Below are positions 39,101 through 46,940 of a stretch of DNA of 64,000 nucleotides, piece after piece (positions within the stretch are counted from its first letter, which is position 1; each line of letters opens with the position of its first letter). The stretch comes from an uncultured Caulobacterales bacterium (lineage in GTDB: Bacteria; Pseudomonadota; Alphaproteobacteria; Caulobacterales; Maricaulaceae). The notes beneath the pieces were generated by a model that made no database searches, was not told the origin of the DNA, and saw nothing but the letters and a program-made list of their open reading frames with translations. The DNA lies in contig CALFVT010000009.1 in the NCBI GenBank assembly GCA_937928165.1, positions 1 through 64,000 on the forward strand. The letters run 5' to 3'. A program made the translations under genes and the position numbers.

Positions 39101-39668
39101 GGGCCTGATTATTTTATTTGAACGTCCAATCCGTATTGGTGATTATGTTACAATAGGCGATCAAAGCGGAACCGTTAGCCGTATTAAGATACGCGCAACC
39201 ACTTTGACGGATTTAGACAACCGTGAAATCCTTATCCCGAACAAGGAGATTATTACGGGCCGCGTAACGAATTGGACCCTAAGTAATGCTGTGACGCGGC
39301 TTAAAACTCATATTGGTATTGCTTATGGGTCTGACACGGATAGGGCCCGTGATGTTATGCTTGAGGTGCTTAAAAACCATAATAAAACCTTGCAGCAACC
39401 GGGGCCGCAAGTTCTCTTTATGGGCTTTGGGGATAGTGCTTTAGATTTCGAACTTCGCGCCTTTATCGCAAGTTTTGAAGACCGTTTCCCCGTTTTGGAT
39501 GCGCTGCATAGCGATATTAACAAAGCGCTTGAGGCAGAAGGAATTTCTATTCCGTTCCCGCAGCGTGATTTACATGTTAAATATGACAGTTTCCCGCCTA
39601 ATAATACGCCTGTTGAAACCTCAAAGGCGAAACCAAAAAGTAAACCAGGCCCGGTAAAGCCGGCTTAG
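36192..39668 (+). CDS. Large MscS-type mechanosensitive channel with DUF3772-like periplasmic domain
   Basis: A 1158-residue channel. An N-terminal signal sequence leads to a coiled-coil-rich periplasmic region (about 40-450; many heptads such as LDNLDQSLNALERELTSLEG), then roughly ten transmembrane segments from about 515 onward and a C-terminal MscS domain. The pore helix and start of the cytoplasmic beta domain are VGIGFGLQEIIANFISGL and ERPIRIGDYVTIGDQSGTV (about 960-1000), followed by IPNKEIITGRVTNWT. Comparable to MscK/DUF3772 channels that release solutes in hypo-osmotic stress. Ends in a basic Pro/Lys tail. Confidence 0.93.
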   Translation: MAIKQRYISRTVGCFILYAFTAIFVSWAQVSAPSIAFPDAPVSNEALRSELAAIDANASLTNEQKASIETIYKAALNEVDLALQARQDAVRFENELSQADTTEAGLRGEISRLDVQALDGDELDNLDQSLNALERELTSLEGELRGYRTELAQYEATLDTLLQRPLQLGDELALVRSEENELSQELSEIAEVNEDPREQAARRLLDAQYHRRQIQIIAMERELAGLATRQTLVGLRRDLVIRKIARTERRVLLLQSRTGQRRIRLAQDVVNQAQSDLSLLEKEHAFVREYAVDNYALALKLSKIAENGGQYPRKLANARDSLEIAREDLRLANQLIELGNLNRASNTNLRRIQSNRAPLSAIGVEIAKVKKDIADQMQSRILAEDELRDLTLRGKTLSGDFNLWQDANPLQEEISESELSYLRSLNERRRNFLEELINASNINIEDANGLLQVQTEWRSQVTALRSVLNKTLLWTPSSEIIGKKWVGQVYRGARKLTSAEQLSLIVRNLSSGLWRYLPLVLLASAGFLALISLRKNLKIALEDISKKVGHVQVDSYWHTPRAIAICGLIALPIPIVFTVIGFILSRAVTPDPLVMQLGVTGLDLSGFLWFFLTWREWNRNHALMGPHFDLAEDIRIRVNQELHWFIPLGAFVIGCVTATQNSRDIDVYSGFSVLAFMVIALLMSVFTLRVFWAKKDALQQAADEGHRVWRYRKTITFVFVALPLLSGILAFLGFYETARVLLSRLLFSSGLVISVYVLYGLIHRTVLVAQRRISLQQAIERRDRVQKARLEKEAAEERGDAVPAPPPVDYDRIDVETTSRQTTQLLNTLVSVGFAILMWLFWQDLLPALSVFDNVKIPLGRSIGPGGEIMTDSSISLWTILKSIVIITLTIIAGKNLPGFLEVFVLDSVKLEPGIRYAVITILGYLIFAIGLTIAFSVLGVEWAKLQWIVAALGVGIGFGLQEIIANFISGLIILFERPIRIGDYVTIGDQSGTVSRIKIRATTLTDLDNREILIPNKEIITGRVTNWTLSNAVTRLKTHIGIAYGSDTDRARDVMLEVLKNHNKTLQQPGPQVLFMGFGDSALDFELRAFIASFEDRFPVLDALHSDINKALEAEGISIPFPQRDLHVKYDSFPPNNTPVETSKAKPKSKPGPVKPA

Positions 39669-39690
39669 ACTGCGCTTAACAAATCTGCGC

Positions 39691-40824
39691 CTAATGAGCG
39701 GCTTTTACCATATCCTTTGTCAAGATTTTCGTCATGTACCCACCGACGTTTTTAAGAACGAGCGGGTCCATAATTTTACGAAAAAGCGGCGGGAAATAGG
39801 CGATATTAAACATTACCATATAACCAAAGGGTAGGTGAGGTACCGCGTTAAATTGGCGAAGATGTTGATAATGACGCGCAGGATGGGCGTGATGATCCGA
39901 ATGACGCGCGAGATTGTAACTTGTGAGGTTAGTAATCAGAAGATTACAATTCCAGCTATGATGGGGCTGGCAGGGTAAATATTTACCATCAGCCCGCCGC
40001 TCCCGTAGAAGACCGTAATGGGCGATATAATTTTGCGAGCTGAGCGCCATAGACGAAACAAGCCAAGCTATAAATAAATAGGGCAGAACCGCCGCTCCAA
40101 GCCAAATAATCACGATGCTATAGAGCAAGATTTGTATGATAAGGCTCATGATAACTTCGTTTTTGGGTGAGAATTTTGAATAGCCTTTACGGCTGGCACG
40201 CTTGCCCTCAAGCCGCCAAGCGCGTGACCATGCGCCGGGATATTCACGCATAATAAAGGCCCAATAGCTTTCCCCAAAGCGCGCGGTCGCCGAATCGTGC
40301 GGTGTAGCCACATCACTATGGTGGCCGCTATTATGTTCAATACGGAAATGGCCATAAAAACTTGGCGCGAGCATTAATAACGCCATATATTTACTAAGCT
40401 TATCGGTTTTATGCCCAACTTCATGGCCGGAATTAATTGCAAAAGCAAGGCCCCAGCCATGGGCGACACCCAGAGCGATAAGTGAGCTAACGGGCAGGTC
40501 ATAACTTGCAGCAAACCATGCACCGCCAAGCCATGTGAGGTAAATAACGGGTAAAAGCGCATGCACCATATATTTATAAAATGCAGAGAGCTGCGCCTCA
40601 CTTTCCATTTGTCCTAAAATGTCATGTTTATCTTCGCCCAATAGGGTGTCGAGTAGGGGCGTTATAATATAAAATAAAATAATTGGGGCCCATGCCATAT
40701 GCACATTCCCCGTCACCATAATAAGGCCCGCCCCCCATAATGGCGAAAGTGGATAACTCAGAGAGATAAGCCATAAATGCCGTTTATGCGTGGGGTTACG
40801 GGTAAAATAATTGGCAACGCTCAT
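39691..40824 (-). CDS. alkB: AlkB-type alkane 1-monooxygenase (one motif residue altered)
   Basis: A 377-residue integral membrane non-haem di-iron hydroxylase that oxidises terminal carbons of alkanes or related chains. Histidine boxes: NSGHEVGHK (HEVGH 134-138), EHNSGHH (164-169) and ARHSDHH (308-312), plus NYIAHYGLL around 265-273. AlkB proteins normally have NYxEHYG there; here the Glu is Ala (about residue 268). I start at ATG 40824 because it has an AAGGAT binding site; an upstream ATG at 40854 would add ten residues. Divergent from a TetR gene, probably its regulator. No rubredoxin gene nearby. Confidence 0.9.
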   Translation of the reverse strand: MSVANYFTRNPTHKRHLWLISLSYPLSPLWGAGLIMVTGNVHMAWAPIILFYIITPLLDTLLGEDKHDILGQMESEAQLSAFYKYMVHALLPVIYLTWLGGAWFAASYDLPVSSLIALGVAHGWGLAFAINSGHEVGHKTDKLSKYMALLMLAPSFYGHFRIEHNSGHHSDVATPHDSATARFGESYWAFIMREYPGAWSRAWRLEGKRASRKGYSKFSPKNEVIMSLIIQILLYSIVIIWLGAAVLPYLFIAWLVSSMALSSQNYIAHYGLLRERRADGKYLPCQPHHSWNCNLLITNLTSYNLARHSDHHAHPARHYQHLRQFNAVPHLPFGYMVMFNIAYFPPLFRKIMDPLVLKNVGGYMTKILTKDMVKAAH

Positions 40825-40839
40825 GGCAAATATCCTTAT

Positions 40840-40853
40840 TGATAAGTTTATCA
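40840..40853. promoter_or_regulatory. Candidate TetR operator between alkB and tetR
   Basis: A perfect palindrome TGATAA-GT-TTATCA immediately upstream of the alkB start codon, in the divergent promoter region shared with a TetR-type gene. A second, weaker one (CAATATTG, 40877-40884) follows. Such sites are typical TetR targets; function is inferred. Confidence 0.4.
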
Positions 40854-40908
40854 TTAGGGGCTATGAGCGATTTTGTCAATATTGTTGAAATCATGTTAAG
40901 GCGTGACC

Positions 40909-41496
40909 ATGACTGAAGATCTTCGCATCAGGCCTCTTGGAGCCAAAAATCCGCATCAACGCATGTCCCCTGAGGACCGTAATGCGCAGCTTTTAAGCTT
41001 AGCGGTTGAACTAACGGCTCAAAGAGGGGTGGGCCGGGTCGGGCATGGAGATATTGCCAAAGCAGCAAAAGTCTCGACAGGAACCGTGTTTAATTATTTC
41101 CCAACCATGGAGGCGTTAAACTCTGCAGTGATTGCCAAAGTACAGGCAGAAACAATGGGATTATTTACAGATGATCATGCGGGCAAAACGGCGGCAAGTG
41201 CTTTAATCTTTTATAGCCAAGGAATTTTGCATCTTGTCGAAACACAGCCGGCTATTTTCAAAGTTTTTTTAAATTGGTCACAAAGCTTTGATGACCCCTT
41301 TCGGACGCAATTCCTTGCGCTTAAAACCTATATTCTTGAGATATTAAAACCTCTTTTGGGGCTGCGGGGCCATGCGGATACTGACGTTCATATTATTTAC
41401 GGTACTGGTCTTCTTTACGGGCAAATGAAACTAGAAGGTTATTCCGATAATGATTTAACCAAACTCGCCTCGAGAGTAGCTGAGCTTGTGACCTAA
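40909..41496 (+). CDS. TetR-family transcriptional regulator
   Basis: A 195-residue regulator if started at the second ATG. The helix-turn-helix is GHGDIAKAAKVSTGTVFNYFPTME (split: GHGDIAKAAKV, then STGTVFNYFPTME) near residues 45-70. The C-terminal ligand domain is poorly conserved, as usual. Divergent from alkB, so likely its local repressor, responding to a fatty or alkane-derived ligand; inferred from position. Its end overlaps the GH42 stop by 4 bp. Confidence 0.88.
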   Translation: MTEDLRIRPLGAKNPHQRMSPEDRNAQLLSLAVELTAQRGVGRVGHGDIAKAAKVSTGTVFNYFPTMEALNSAVIAKVQAETMGLFTDDHAGKTAASALIFYSQGILHLVETQPAIFKVFLNWSQSFDDPFRTQFLALKTYILEILKPLLGLRGHADTDVHIIYGTGLLYGQMKLEGYSDNDLTKLASRVAELVT

Positions 41497-43439
41497 CGCC
41501 AAATAGCGGCGTTCGCTGGGCCTAATTTATCTGTCCTGTAAATATAATCTGCACCGGGATAGAGCTGCGATAGATGAATTATCTTAGATCCGTAATTAAA
41601 CGCAAACTTTAAGCCCCCGAATTGCCGAACTCGTAAGTCTTTGGGTAGCCATAATTGCGGTAAGCCGCAGGTATTTAAAACATGGGTTAAGACTGATTTA
41701 ATTAAGCCTTTATCTGGCCAAACGGCTAAATAGCTTAGGCCGCCTTGGCTGATAAAGGCCGGATAGTCATCGGTGCAGCGCGCAATTACTGCCGTATTAT
41801 CGGACGCTGTTTCCACGAGGTCACGCCAAATACAGGCATGGGCGGCGCTTAAGCCCATATTAATAGGAATTTTAACGGATTCACGAAGAGATTCGCTGCG
41901 CGGAATGGTAATATTAAGAACTGCCTCAAGCGAATTAGGACGAGGCATTAATTGGTAATCGCGGGTTTTGGACTGACTACGCGGGCCAAGCAGGACATGC
42001 GCGCCGGCCTTACTCGCACGGTTTAGAAAAGTTTCGGGTAATATGGGTAAGCTTGGGGCAGCAACAAGTTTATACCCCGTAAGCGGTGCGTCTGGCGATA
42101 TAATATCAATATTAAAGCCCATCCGCCGCAGAACCGTGTAAAACATGAAACAGAGTTTCTCATAATGCCACGCCGCCCCTTGGGGCTGAATGTCAAACAG
42201 CCATTTGCTTTCATAGTCATAAATCAGCGCAATGGGGGCTTGATGCGTTGTTTGCTGCGAAAGGTCAATTTGAGATAATATGTCACCCGCAGCGGCGGCA
42301 TCGACTCCGCCTTGGGCGATCTCTGAATTGGGATATAATAGGCCCGCGTGATTTTGTTCTTGGGCAAAGGGGGCCTGCCGCCAGCGAAAATAAGAGCAAT
42401 ATTCCGCGCCGTGGGCGGCGGCTTCAAGGGCCCATAAGGCCGCCATGCCGGCGCGCGGTGCGGGGTTATGCGGGGCCCAATTTACTGGGCCGGGCTGCTG
42501 CTCCATAACGCCCCAGCGTTGATTACAGCCCCGGTAAAGATCGTGATGGAAGGCAGCAAAATCAGGATGGCCACTCCGCATCCAGCGCTGCTTATCGGCC
42601 TCTTTCCACCAAGCTTGATCTAAAAACCCAAGTGGATAGCTATCCCATGTGAGTATATCAACATTACGGCCAAGGATATAATGATCAAAAGCATTAAAAT
42701 GCCCCATAACATTATGGGTAATATCGGCCTTTGAGGCGTGGCGGCGAATAATTTCCGCCTGCGCCTTATGATAGCGGATCACTTGGCCGGAGCTAAAGCG
42801 CTGAAAGTCAAGGCGGTGGGCGGGATTGGCTTCGGTCACCGTCTGGTTGGGTAGATCAATTTCGCCAAAGCGGCGATACTCCATCGACCAAAACACAGTC
42901 CCCCAAGCAGTGTTTAGAGCGTCTATAGTCTTATATTTATCTTCTAGCCAAAGCCGAAAAGCCAGTCGTGCATTTTCCGAATAGCTTTCCACCGTATCAT
43001 GGCAGCCAAATTCATTATCGGTCTGCCAAGAGGTAATAGCGCGGTGCGTGCCATATCTCGCGGCAAGACTTTCTGTAATGCGGCGACTTTCTTTAAGATA
43101 GGTTTGGGAGGAGAAACAATAATGCCGCCGAGAGCCAAAGCCGCGCGGCGCGCCGGCCGCGTCGATGGCTAGGATGTCTGGATGGGCGTCAATTAACCAT
43201 TTTGGCGGCGTCGCTGTGGGCGTACCCATGGTGATCTCAAGGCCTTGGACGGCTAATGTCTCAACGGCTTTATCCAGCCAGCCCCAATCAAACTCTCCGC
43301 GTGAAGGTTCAATACGGCTCCAAGCAAATTCGCCAATGCGGACTTTGGAGAGACCCATATCCACCATGCGCCGCGCATCCTCGGCCCATATTGTCTCGGG
43401 CCAATGTTCGGGGTAATAACAAACGCCAAGTTTCATCAT
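41493..43439 (-). CDS. Beta-galactosidase, glycoside hydrolase family 42
   Basis: A 648-residue GH42 enzyme. The TIM barrel begins LGVCYYPEHWPETIWAED; the acid/base Glu lies in TDNEFG (N142-E143) and the nucleophile Glu in GVMEQQPG (about 313). Downstream are the trimerisation-like and C-terminal beta domains, ending shorter than some. No signal peptide, so cytoplasmic; it would act on imported galactosides. It stands apart from the sugar locus at 51-64 kb but may serve the same diet. Starts 7 bp after the TIGR02301 stop on the same strand. Confidence 0.93.
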   Translation of the reverse strand: MMKLGVCYYPEHWPETIWAEDARRMVDMGLSKVRIGEFAWSRIEPSRGEFDWGWLDKAVETLAVQGLEITMGTPTATPPKWLIDAHPDILAIDAAGAPRGFGSRRHYCFSSQTYLKESRRITESLAARYGTHRAITSWQTDNEFGCHDTVESYSENARLAFRLWLEDKYKTIDALNTAWGTVFWSMEYRRFGEIDLPNQTVTEANPAHRLDFQRFSSGQVIRYHKAQAEIIRRHASKADITHNVMGHFNAFDHYILGRNVDILTWDSYPLGFLDQAWWKEADKQRWMRSGHPDFAAFHHDLYRGCNQRWGVMEQQPGPVNWAPHNPAPRAGMAALWALEAAAHGAEYCSYFRWRQAPFAQEQNHAGLLYPNSEIAQGGVDAAAAGDILSQIDLSQQTTHQAPIALIYDYESKWLFDIQPQGAAWHYEKLCFMFYTVLRRMGFNIDIISPDAPLTGYKLVAAPSLPILPETFLNRASKAGAHVLLGPRSQSKTRDYQLMPRPNSLEAVLNITIPRSESLRESVKIPINMGLSAAHACIWRDLVETASDNTAVIARCTDDYPAFISQGGLSYLAVWPDKGLIKSVLTHVLNTCGLPQLWLPKDLRVRQFGGLKFAFNYGSKIIHLSQLYPGADYIYRTDKLGPANAAIWR

Positions 43440-43445
43440 ATTGCC

Positions 43446-43958
43446 TTAAAAATCACGGTAAGGATCGCCAAGCATGCTGGCGAGCCGCCGCCCATTTTCA
43501 GCCAAAGCGGCGGCGTCAATAGCTACGCCCGCTGAACAGGTTTTAAACCGCTGCTCTTCAAGGAAGTAACCTGCATTAAAAGCGCGGGTAAGGGTTTCAC
43601 GGCGGGGGTCATCATTACCGGCTTCGAGTTGTAACATGCGTCCGGCAAAGTCACGCCAATATTGATCTTGTTCGCCAAAACATAACGCCCGAAGATAATG
43701 AAGTTGTCCAAGGTTTTTAATTAAAGCTTCTGTCACATCCGACATTTCAATCATTTGCGCTTCAATCCGTTTTTCTGCGCTTTCTCTTGCGGCTTCGGCG
43801 GCCTTTTGAGCCGCTTTTTGAGCCTCTTTATCAAGCGGTTTTATGTTCTCTACTATAGGCGTTTGTTCCTGTGCTTGCACATAATTGGGCACGCCGAGAG
43901 ATGAAATCATGGCGAAAGCTATTACCGCCAAAATTGATATAAAACGCTGTGTTAACAT
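43446..43958 (-). CDS. TIGR02301-type exported protein
   Basis: About 170 residues with a signal peptide (MLTQRFISILAVIAFAMISS), then a Lys/Ala/Glu-rich stretch and a conserved part with LGQLHYLRALCFGEQDQYWR, EAGNDDPRRETLTRAFNAGY and RFKTCSAGVAIDAAALAENG. This pattern matches the alphaproteobacterial TIGR02301 family, of unknown function, with two Cys for a disulfide. Start ATG 43958. Same strand as GH42, 6 bp upstream. Confidence 0.85.
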   Translation of the reverse strand: MLTQRFISILAVIAFAMISSLGVPNYVQAQEQTPIVENIKPLDKEAQKAAQKAAEAARESAEKRIEAQMIEMSDVTEALIKNLGQLHYLRALCFGEQDQYWRDFAGRMLQLEAGNDDPRRETLTRAFNAGYFLEEQRFKTCSAGVAIDAAALAENGRRLASMLGDPYRDF

Positions 43959-44008
43959 AGGACTCACTTAGCTTGATTAAGATGTTTTGCCCATTAAAAT
44001 ATTCAGGC

Positions 44009-44449
44009 TCATTTTAAGTCTTTCCCCTGTATAGATGTTTCCAGCCATATCTCATATCCGTCCAGAATAACGTCGCGGGTCTTTGCCCAAATTTTCATGT
44101 GACTAACTTTGGATACAGGAACAAAAACGCAGTCTGCTGCGTCGTCCCCGGCGGTAGGCTCGCCGCCTGTCCATGTAGCGATGTAATCATGAAGGCGGTA
44201 ATGATAGCCTTCGAAGATAGCTGGAATATCTGCAATCTTAGGGCCTAAATCTGCCGTAATGCCAGTTTCTTCCATCAACTCACGCAGGGCTGCGGCCTGT
44301 TCGCTTTCTCCGGGTTCTATCCGCCCGCCCGGTATAGACCACTCGCCCATTCGGGGCGGTTGTCCGCGCTTTATCATTAAAACATGATCGCCGCGAAAAC
44401 AGATGACGCCGACGCAATCTGTCCACTGTTTTTCATCTTCTTGGGCCAT
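44009..44449 (-). CDS. Nudix hydrolase
   Basis: A 146-residue Nudix enzyme. The box is complete: GGRIEPGESEQAAALRELMEETGI (written in parts: GGRIEPGESE, then AALRELMEETGI), about residues 36-59. It cleaves nucleoside diphosphate derivatives; specificity unclear. ATG 44449 has an AGGAAA site four bases upstream. Divergent from the SRAP gene. Similar proteins are seen next to TIGR02301 genes in alphaproteobacteria. Confidence 0.92.
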   Translation of the reverse strand: MAQEDEKQWTDCVGVICFRGDHVLMIKRGQPPRMGEWSIPGGRIEPGESEQAAALRELMEETGITADLGPKIADIPAIFEGYHYRLHDYIATWTGGEPTAGDDAADCVFVPVSKVSHMKIWAKTRDVILDGYEIWLETSIQGKDLK

Positions 44450-44480
44450 GATTTCCTGTCTTTTTATGTTATGAAACATT

Positions 44481-45164
44481 ATGTGCGGTCGATTCACATT
44501 AGCAAAACACTTAGCCGAAATTGCGGCCTATTTTAAGGCTAAAACAAGCAGGCCCGGTGATGACGGCTCGCCCCTATGGGATTGGGAGCCGCAATATAAC
44601 ATTGCCCCCGCCAGCGTTATTCCTGTGATTGCCTTTGATGGCCGAAAGCGGCGCAAAGCCGTGCCTATGCGCTGGGGGCTTCATCCCCATTGGAAAAAAT
44701 CCCCGCCCGAAGGCCGCCCGCTTTTTAATGCCCGGGTTGAAACGGCTCATGAAAAGGCAAGCTTTCGCACGTCGTTCCAAAGACGCCGCGCGCTTATCCC
44801 TGCCAGTGGCTGGTATGAATGGGAAGGAGTCGAAAAGCCGAAAACGCCGTTTCTTATTCATGAAAAAGAGGCCGAGCTTTTTGCTTTTGCAGGGCTGTGG
44901 GATCAATGGCGCGTGAATGAAGGGATTACGCTGCTCACCTGTACAATACTTACCACCTCGGCGACGGGGCCGATTAAACATCTTCATCACCGTATGCCTG
45001 TTCGCCTCCCGCGGTCGAAATGGGATGACTGGCTGAATTGGGATGAAAAACCCGCAGATGTTTTGAAACATGTGAAATCAAGCCATGACCTTGATTTCTA
45101 CGAAGTCGACACAGCCGTAAATTCCGGCCGCGCCAGCGGAGAAGGACTCGTGCGGCCGGTGTAG
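44481..45164 (+). CDS. yedK: SOS response-associated peptidase (SRAP; YedK/HMCES family)
   Basis: A 227-residue SRAP protein that covalently traps abasic sites in single-stranded DNA. It begins MCGRFTL, with the catalytic Cys2; NARVETAHEKASFR, IPASGWYEWEG and HLHHRMPV supply the conserved Asn, Glu and His. Convergent with the YihY gene. Its role in DNA damage fits with the tag and UDG genes elsewhere in the window. Confidence 0.95.
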   Translation: MCGRFTLAKHLAEIAAYFKAKTSRPGDDGSPLWDWEPQYNIAPASVIPVIAFDGRKRRKAVPMRWGLHPHWKKSPPEGRPLFNARVETAHEKASFRTSFQRRRALIPASGWYEWEGVEKPKTPFLIHEKEAELFAFAGLWDQWRVNEGITLLTCTILTTSATGPIKHLHHRMPVRLPRSKWDDWLNWDEKPADVLKHVKSSHDLDFYEVDTAVNSGRASGEGLVRPV

Positions 45165-45174
45165 ATATTATACG

Positions 45175-46125
45175 TTAGACATCATCCACGCTGCGTAGAT
45201 AATCCGCCATTACGGCGCCGCGCTCACCTATGGGACGGTCAGGGCCTCGGGTTGTGTCCGTACTGGTATGGCGTTCCATTTCGCCGTTAATCTCTGCGCC
45301 CATGATAATTGCAAAAGATGTTAGCCAGAGCCAAATCAATAAGATGATCACCGCCGAGAGACTGCCGTAAGTCGCGTTATAGGTATTAAAGGCGGAGACG
45401 AAATATGAAAACCCTGCGGAAATAAGCAGCCATGACAGAGCGGCAAATAAAACGCCGGGTATAAGCCAGCGTAGTTTCGCTGGGCGGCGGCTGGGGCCGA
45501 ACCGGTATAAAACCGCCGTCATTAGGGCAAACACCGTGACCAATAACCCCCAAGGCAGCCAGCGCGTTAGCACCCCGCTTATATCGTCTAATTTTAAGAT
45601 ATTTAATAATGCAGGCAAGCCGACAATCACGCCTAACGCGGCGATAATCACCAAAGCCATAGACAAGGTGAGGAGAAAGGCGAGGCTATAAAATTTTACC
45701 GGGTGGCGTTTTTCCCGCTCTTCATAGGCGATATTTAATGCGCGCATCATCGCTCTTATGCCCGCGCCTGCAGCCCAAAAGGCAAAGAGGAGACTACAGA
45801 TAATCCGTAGTCCCAGCCCTGTTTTGGGCGCGCTGGCCACGCTTTGGACTTGGGCATTAATCAAACTCCAGGCTTCCGGCGGGAGCAGGTTGGACATTTG
45901 GTTTAAATGGTTTTGTGCGCTCGCCGGGTCGGCTAGATAGCCGTAGACCGACACACAGGCAGAGATAAGCGGGAACAAGGCTAAAAGCGCAAAAAAGGCA
46001 ACACCCGCCGCAATGATCGGGACATTATCACGGCTGATCTCGCCCCAAGAACATTTGGCAATATGCCAAATGTCTTTGCGGGTAAACCTAAGGGGTGAAG
46101 CTGCATCACATGTTAAAACCATCAA
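45175..46125 (-). CDS. YihY/BrkB-family membrane protein
   Basis: A 316-residue polytopic protein with six hydrophobic segments. Family motifs: DNVPIIAAGVAFFALLALFP near the N-terminus, LLPPEAWSLI, FWAAGAGIRAMMRALNIAYEE and YGSLSAVIILLIWLWLTSFAIIMGAEIN near the end (quoted in part). Members are inner-membrane proteins of unknown transport role, once called tRNA-processing RNase BN in error. Confidence 0.93.
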   Translation of the reverse strand: MMVLTCDAASPLRFTRKDIWHIAKCSWGEISRDNVPIIAAGVAFFALLALFPLISACVSVYGYLADPASAQNHLNQMSNLLPPEAWSLINAQVQSVASAPKTGLGLRIICSLLFAFWAAGAGIRAMMRALNIAYEEREKRHPVKFYSLAFLLTLSMALVIIAALGVIVGLPALLNILKLDDISGVLTRWLPWGLLVTVFALMTAVLYRFGPSRRPAKLRWLIPGVLFAALSWLLISAGFSYFVSAFNTYNATYGSLSAVIILLIWLWLTSFAIIMGAEINGEMERHTSTDTTRGPDRPIGERGAVMADYLRSVDDV

Positions 46126-46201
46126 CCAATAATTCCTATAGCTATTGAGTACAGACGTGTAGGTGATGAAGCTTTATTCTATAAATATCATTATGAAGCA
46201 A

Positions 46202-46410
46202 TTAAGCATTTAATGTCCAAGAACGGATTTCTATTAATTCGTTGGACATATAGACTGCGTCAACAAGAGCAAATAACTGTGTAGATATCTGTGTATTAAT
46301 TATCTCATTACGTTCAAAGCCATTTTTAGCAATCTTTGTGTAATCTGCCGCTCTATCATTAAAGTTAATTACCATAAAATTAGGTGTGCCTTGAATAATT
46401 TTGAAGTTTA
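46202..46410 (-). pseudogene. 3' part of a 150-codon gene split by the IS1-type element
   Basis: Codons from the target duplication to TAA at 46202. It continues the frame of the 5' part at 49703-49954: the 5' part ends ...HAALNF and this part goes on KIIQGTPNF..., where LNF is the duplicated 8 bp read in both copies. Uninterrupted, the protein would have 84 + 66 = 150 residues. The apparent ATG at 46420 is inside the transposon end and is not a real start. Confidence 0.85.
46403..46410. repeat. Left copy of 8-bp target site duplication
   Basis: GAAGTTTA next to the left terminal inverted repeat; the same 8 bp follow the right end at 49703-49710. 8 bp is a usual size for IS1-family insertion. 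Confidence 0.92.
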
Positions 46411-46433
46411 GGTAGTGCATCAGTTTGAAATCT
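46411..46433 (+). repeat. Left terminal inverted repeat (IRL)
   Basis: Matches the reverse complement of 49680-49702 at all 23 positions. The outer GGTNNTG start resembles IS1-family ends. Confidence 0.92.
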
Positions 46434-46494
46434 AGCCTTTGATATTCTGTCAGACTTCCTATATGCTTAGCGTTAAGCAGAAATGGAGACTAAT

Positions 46495-46650
46495 ATGGGA
46501 CGTGCTAAAGCTGAAATGATGGAGCAAGACGAACCATCTGGTATTGAATGCCCTGTATGTACTAGCCCTATATCAAAGGGCGATGTTGAATTTTTTGAAG
46601 AAGTCGGCGCATGCTCATATTGCAATCATATAATGACTAAAGATGACTAA
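46495..46650 (+). CDS. 51-residue zinc-ribbon peptide (passenger)
   Basis: ATG at 46495 with a GGAG ribosome binding site seven bases upstream. The product has two CxxC pairs, CPVC (19-22) and CSYC (40-43), spaced for one zinc ribbon. It overlaps the next gene by 8 bp (ATGACTAA at 46643-46650), a sign of translational coupling. Too short for usual ORF calling. Function unknown; might bind the ends or assist the transposase (IS1-like transposases often have their own N-terminal zinc finger, which this one lacks). That is a guess. Confidence 0.72.
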   Translation: MGRAKAEMMEQDEPSGIECPVCTSPISKGDVEFFEEVGACSYCNHIMTKDD

Positions 46651-46873
46651 AAAGCTCAAACGCCCCCGCGATGTAACAGGCGGTGCTGTATTCGATATGA
46701 TGCGCCTTACTGGCGAGATTGAAGACGAAAAGCCCGCAGAATCAGACAAAGACCCTGCCGCCGTTGCTATGGGGCGCAAGGGTGGTAAGGCGCGCGCATC
46801 TAAGCTAACTGCAAAAGAGCGTAGCGAAATTGCAAAGAGGGCGGCAAAAAAAAGATGGAGTAAAAAGGAATAG
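46643..46873 (+). CDS. Small basic KGGKARA-motif protein (passenger)
   Basis: A 76-residue protein with an acidic first half and a very basic second half: MGRKGGKARASKLTAKERSE then IAKRAAKKRW. The GGKARA..LT..ER.EIAK.AA..RW pattern occurs widely in small hypothetical proteins and suggests nucleic acid binding. Coupled to the zinc-ribbon gene before it. Confidence 0.7.
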   Translation: MTKKLKRPRDVTGGAVFDMMRLTGEIEDEKPAESDKDPAAVAMGRKGGKARASKLTAKERSEIAKRAAKKRWSKKE

Positions 46874-46940
46874 TGGTTGACAAAACCATTAAATAATCGC
46901 ATACGGTTGCTGCGACCACACTGCTACCTGAAAGAACGAT

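Noticed and set aside
46411-46420. ATG at 46420 as start of an independent 72-codon gene
   Set aside because: It lies inside the transposon's left inverted repeat; the frame is the tail of the split gene.
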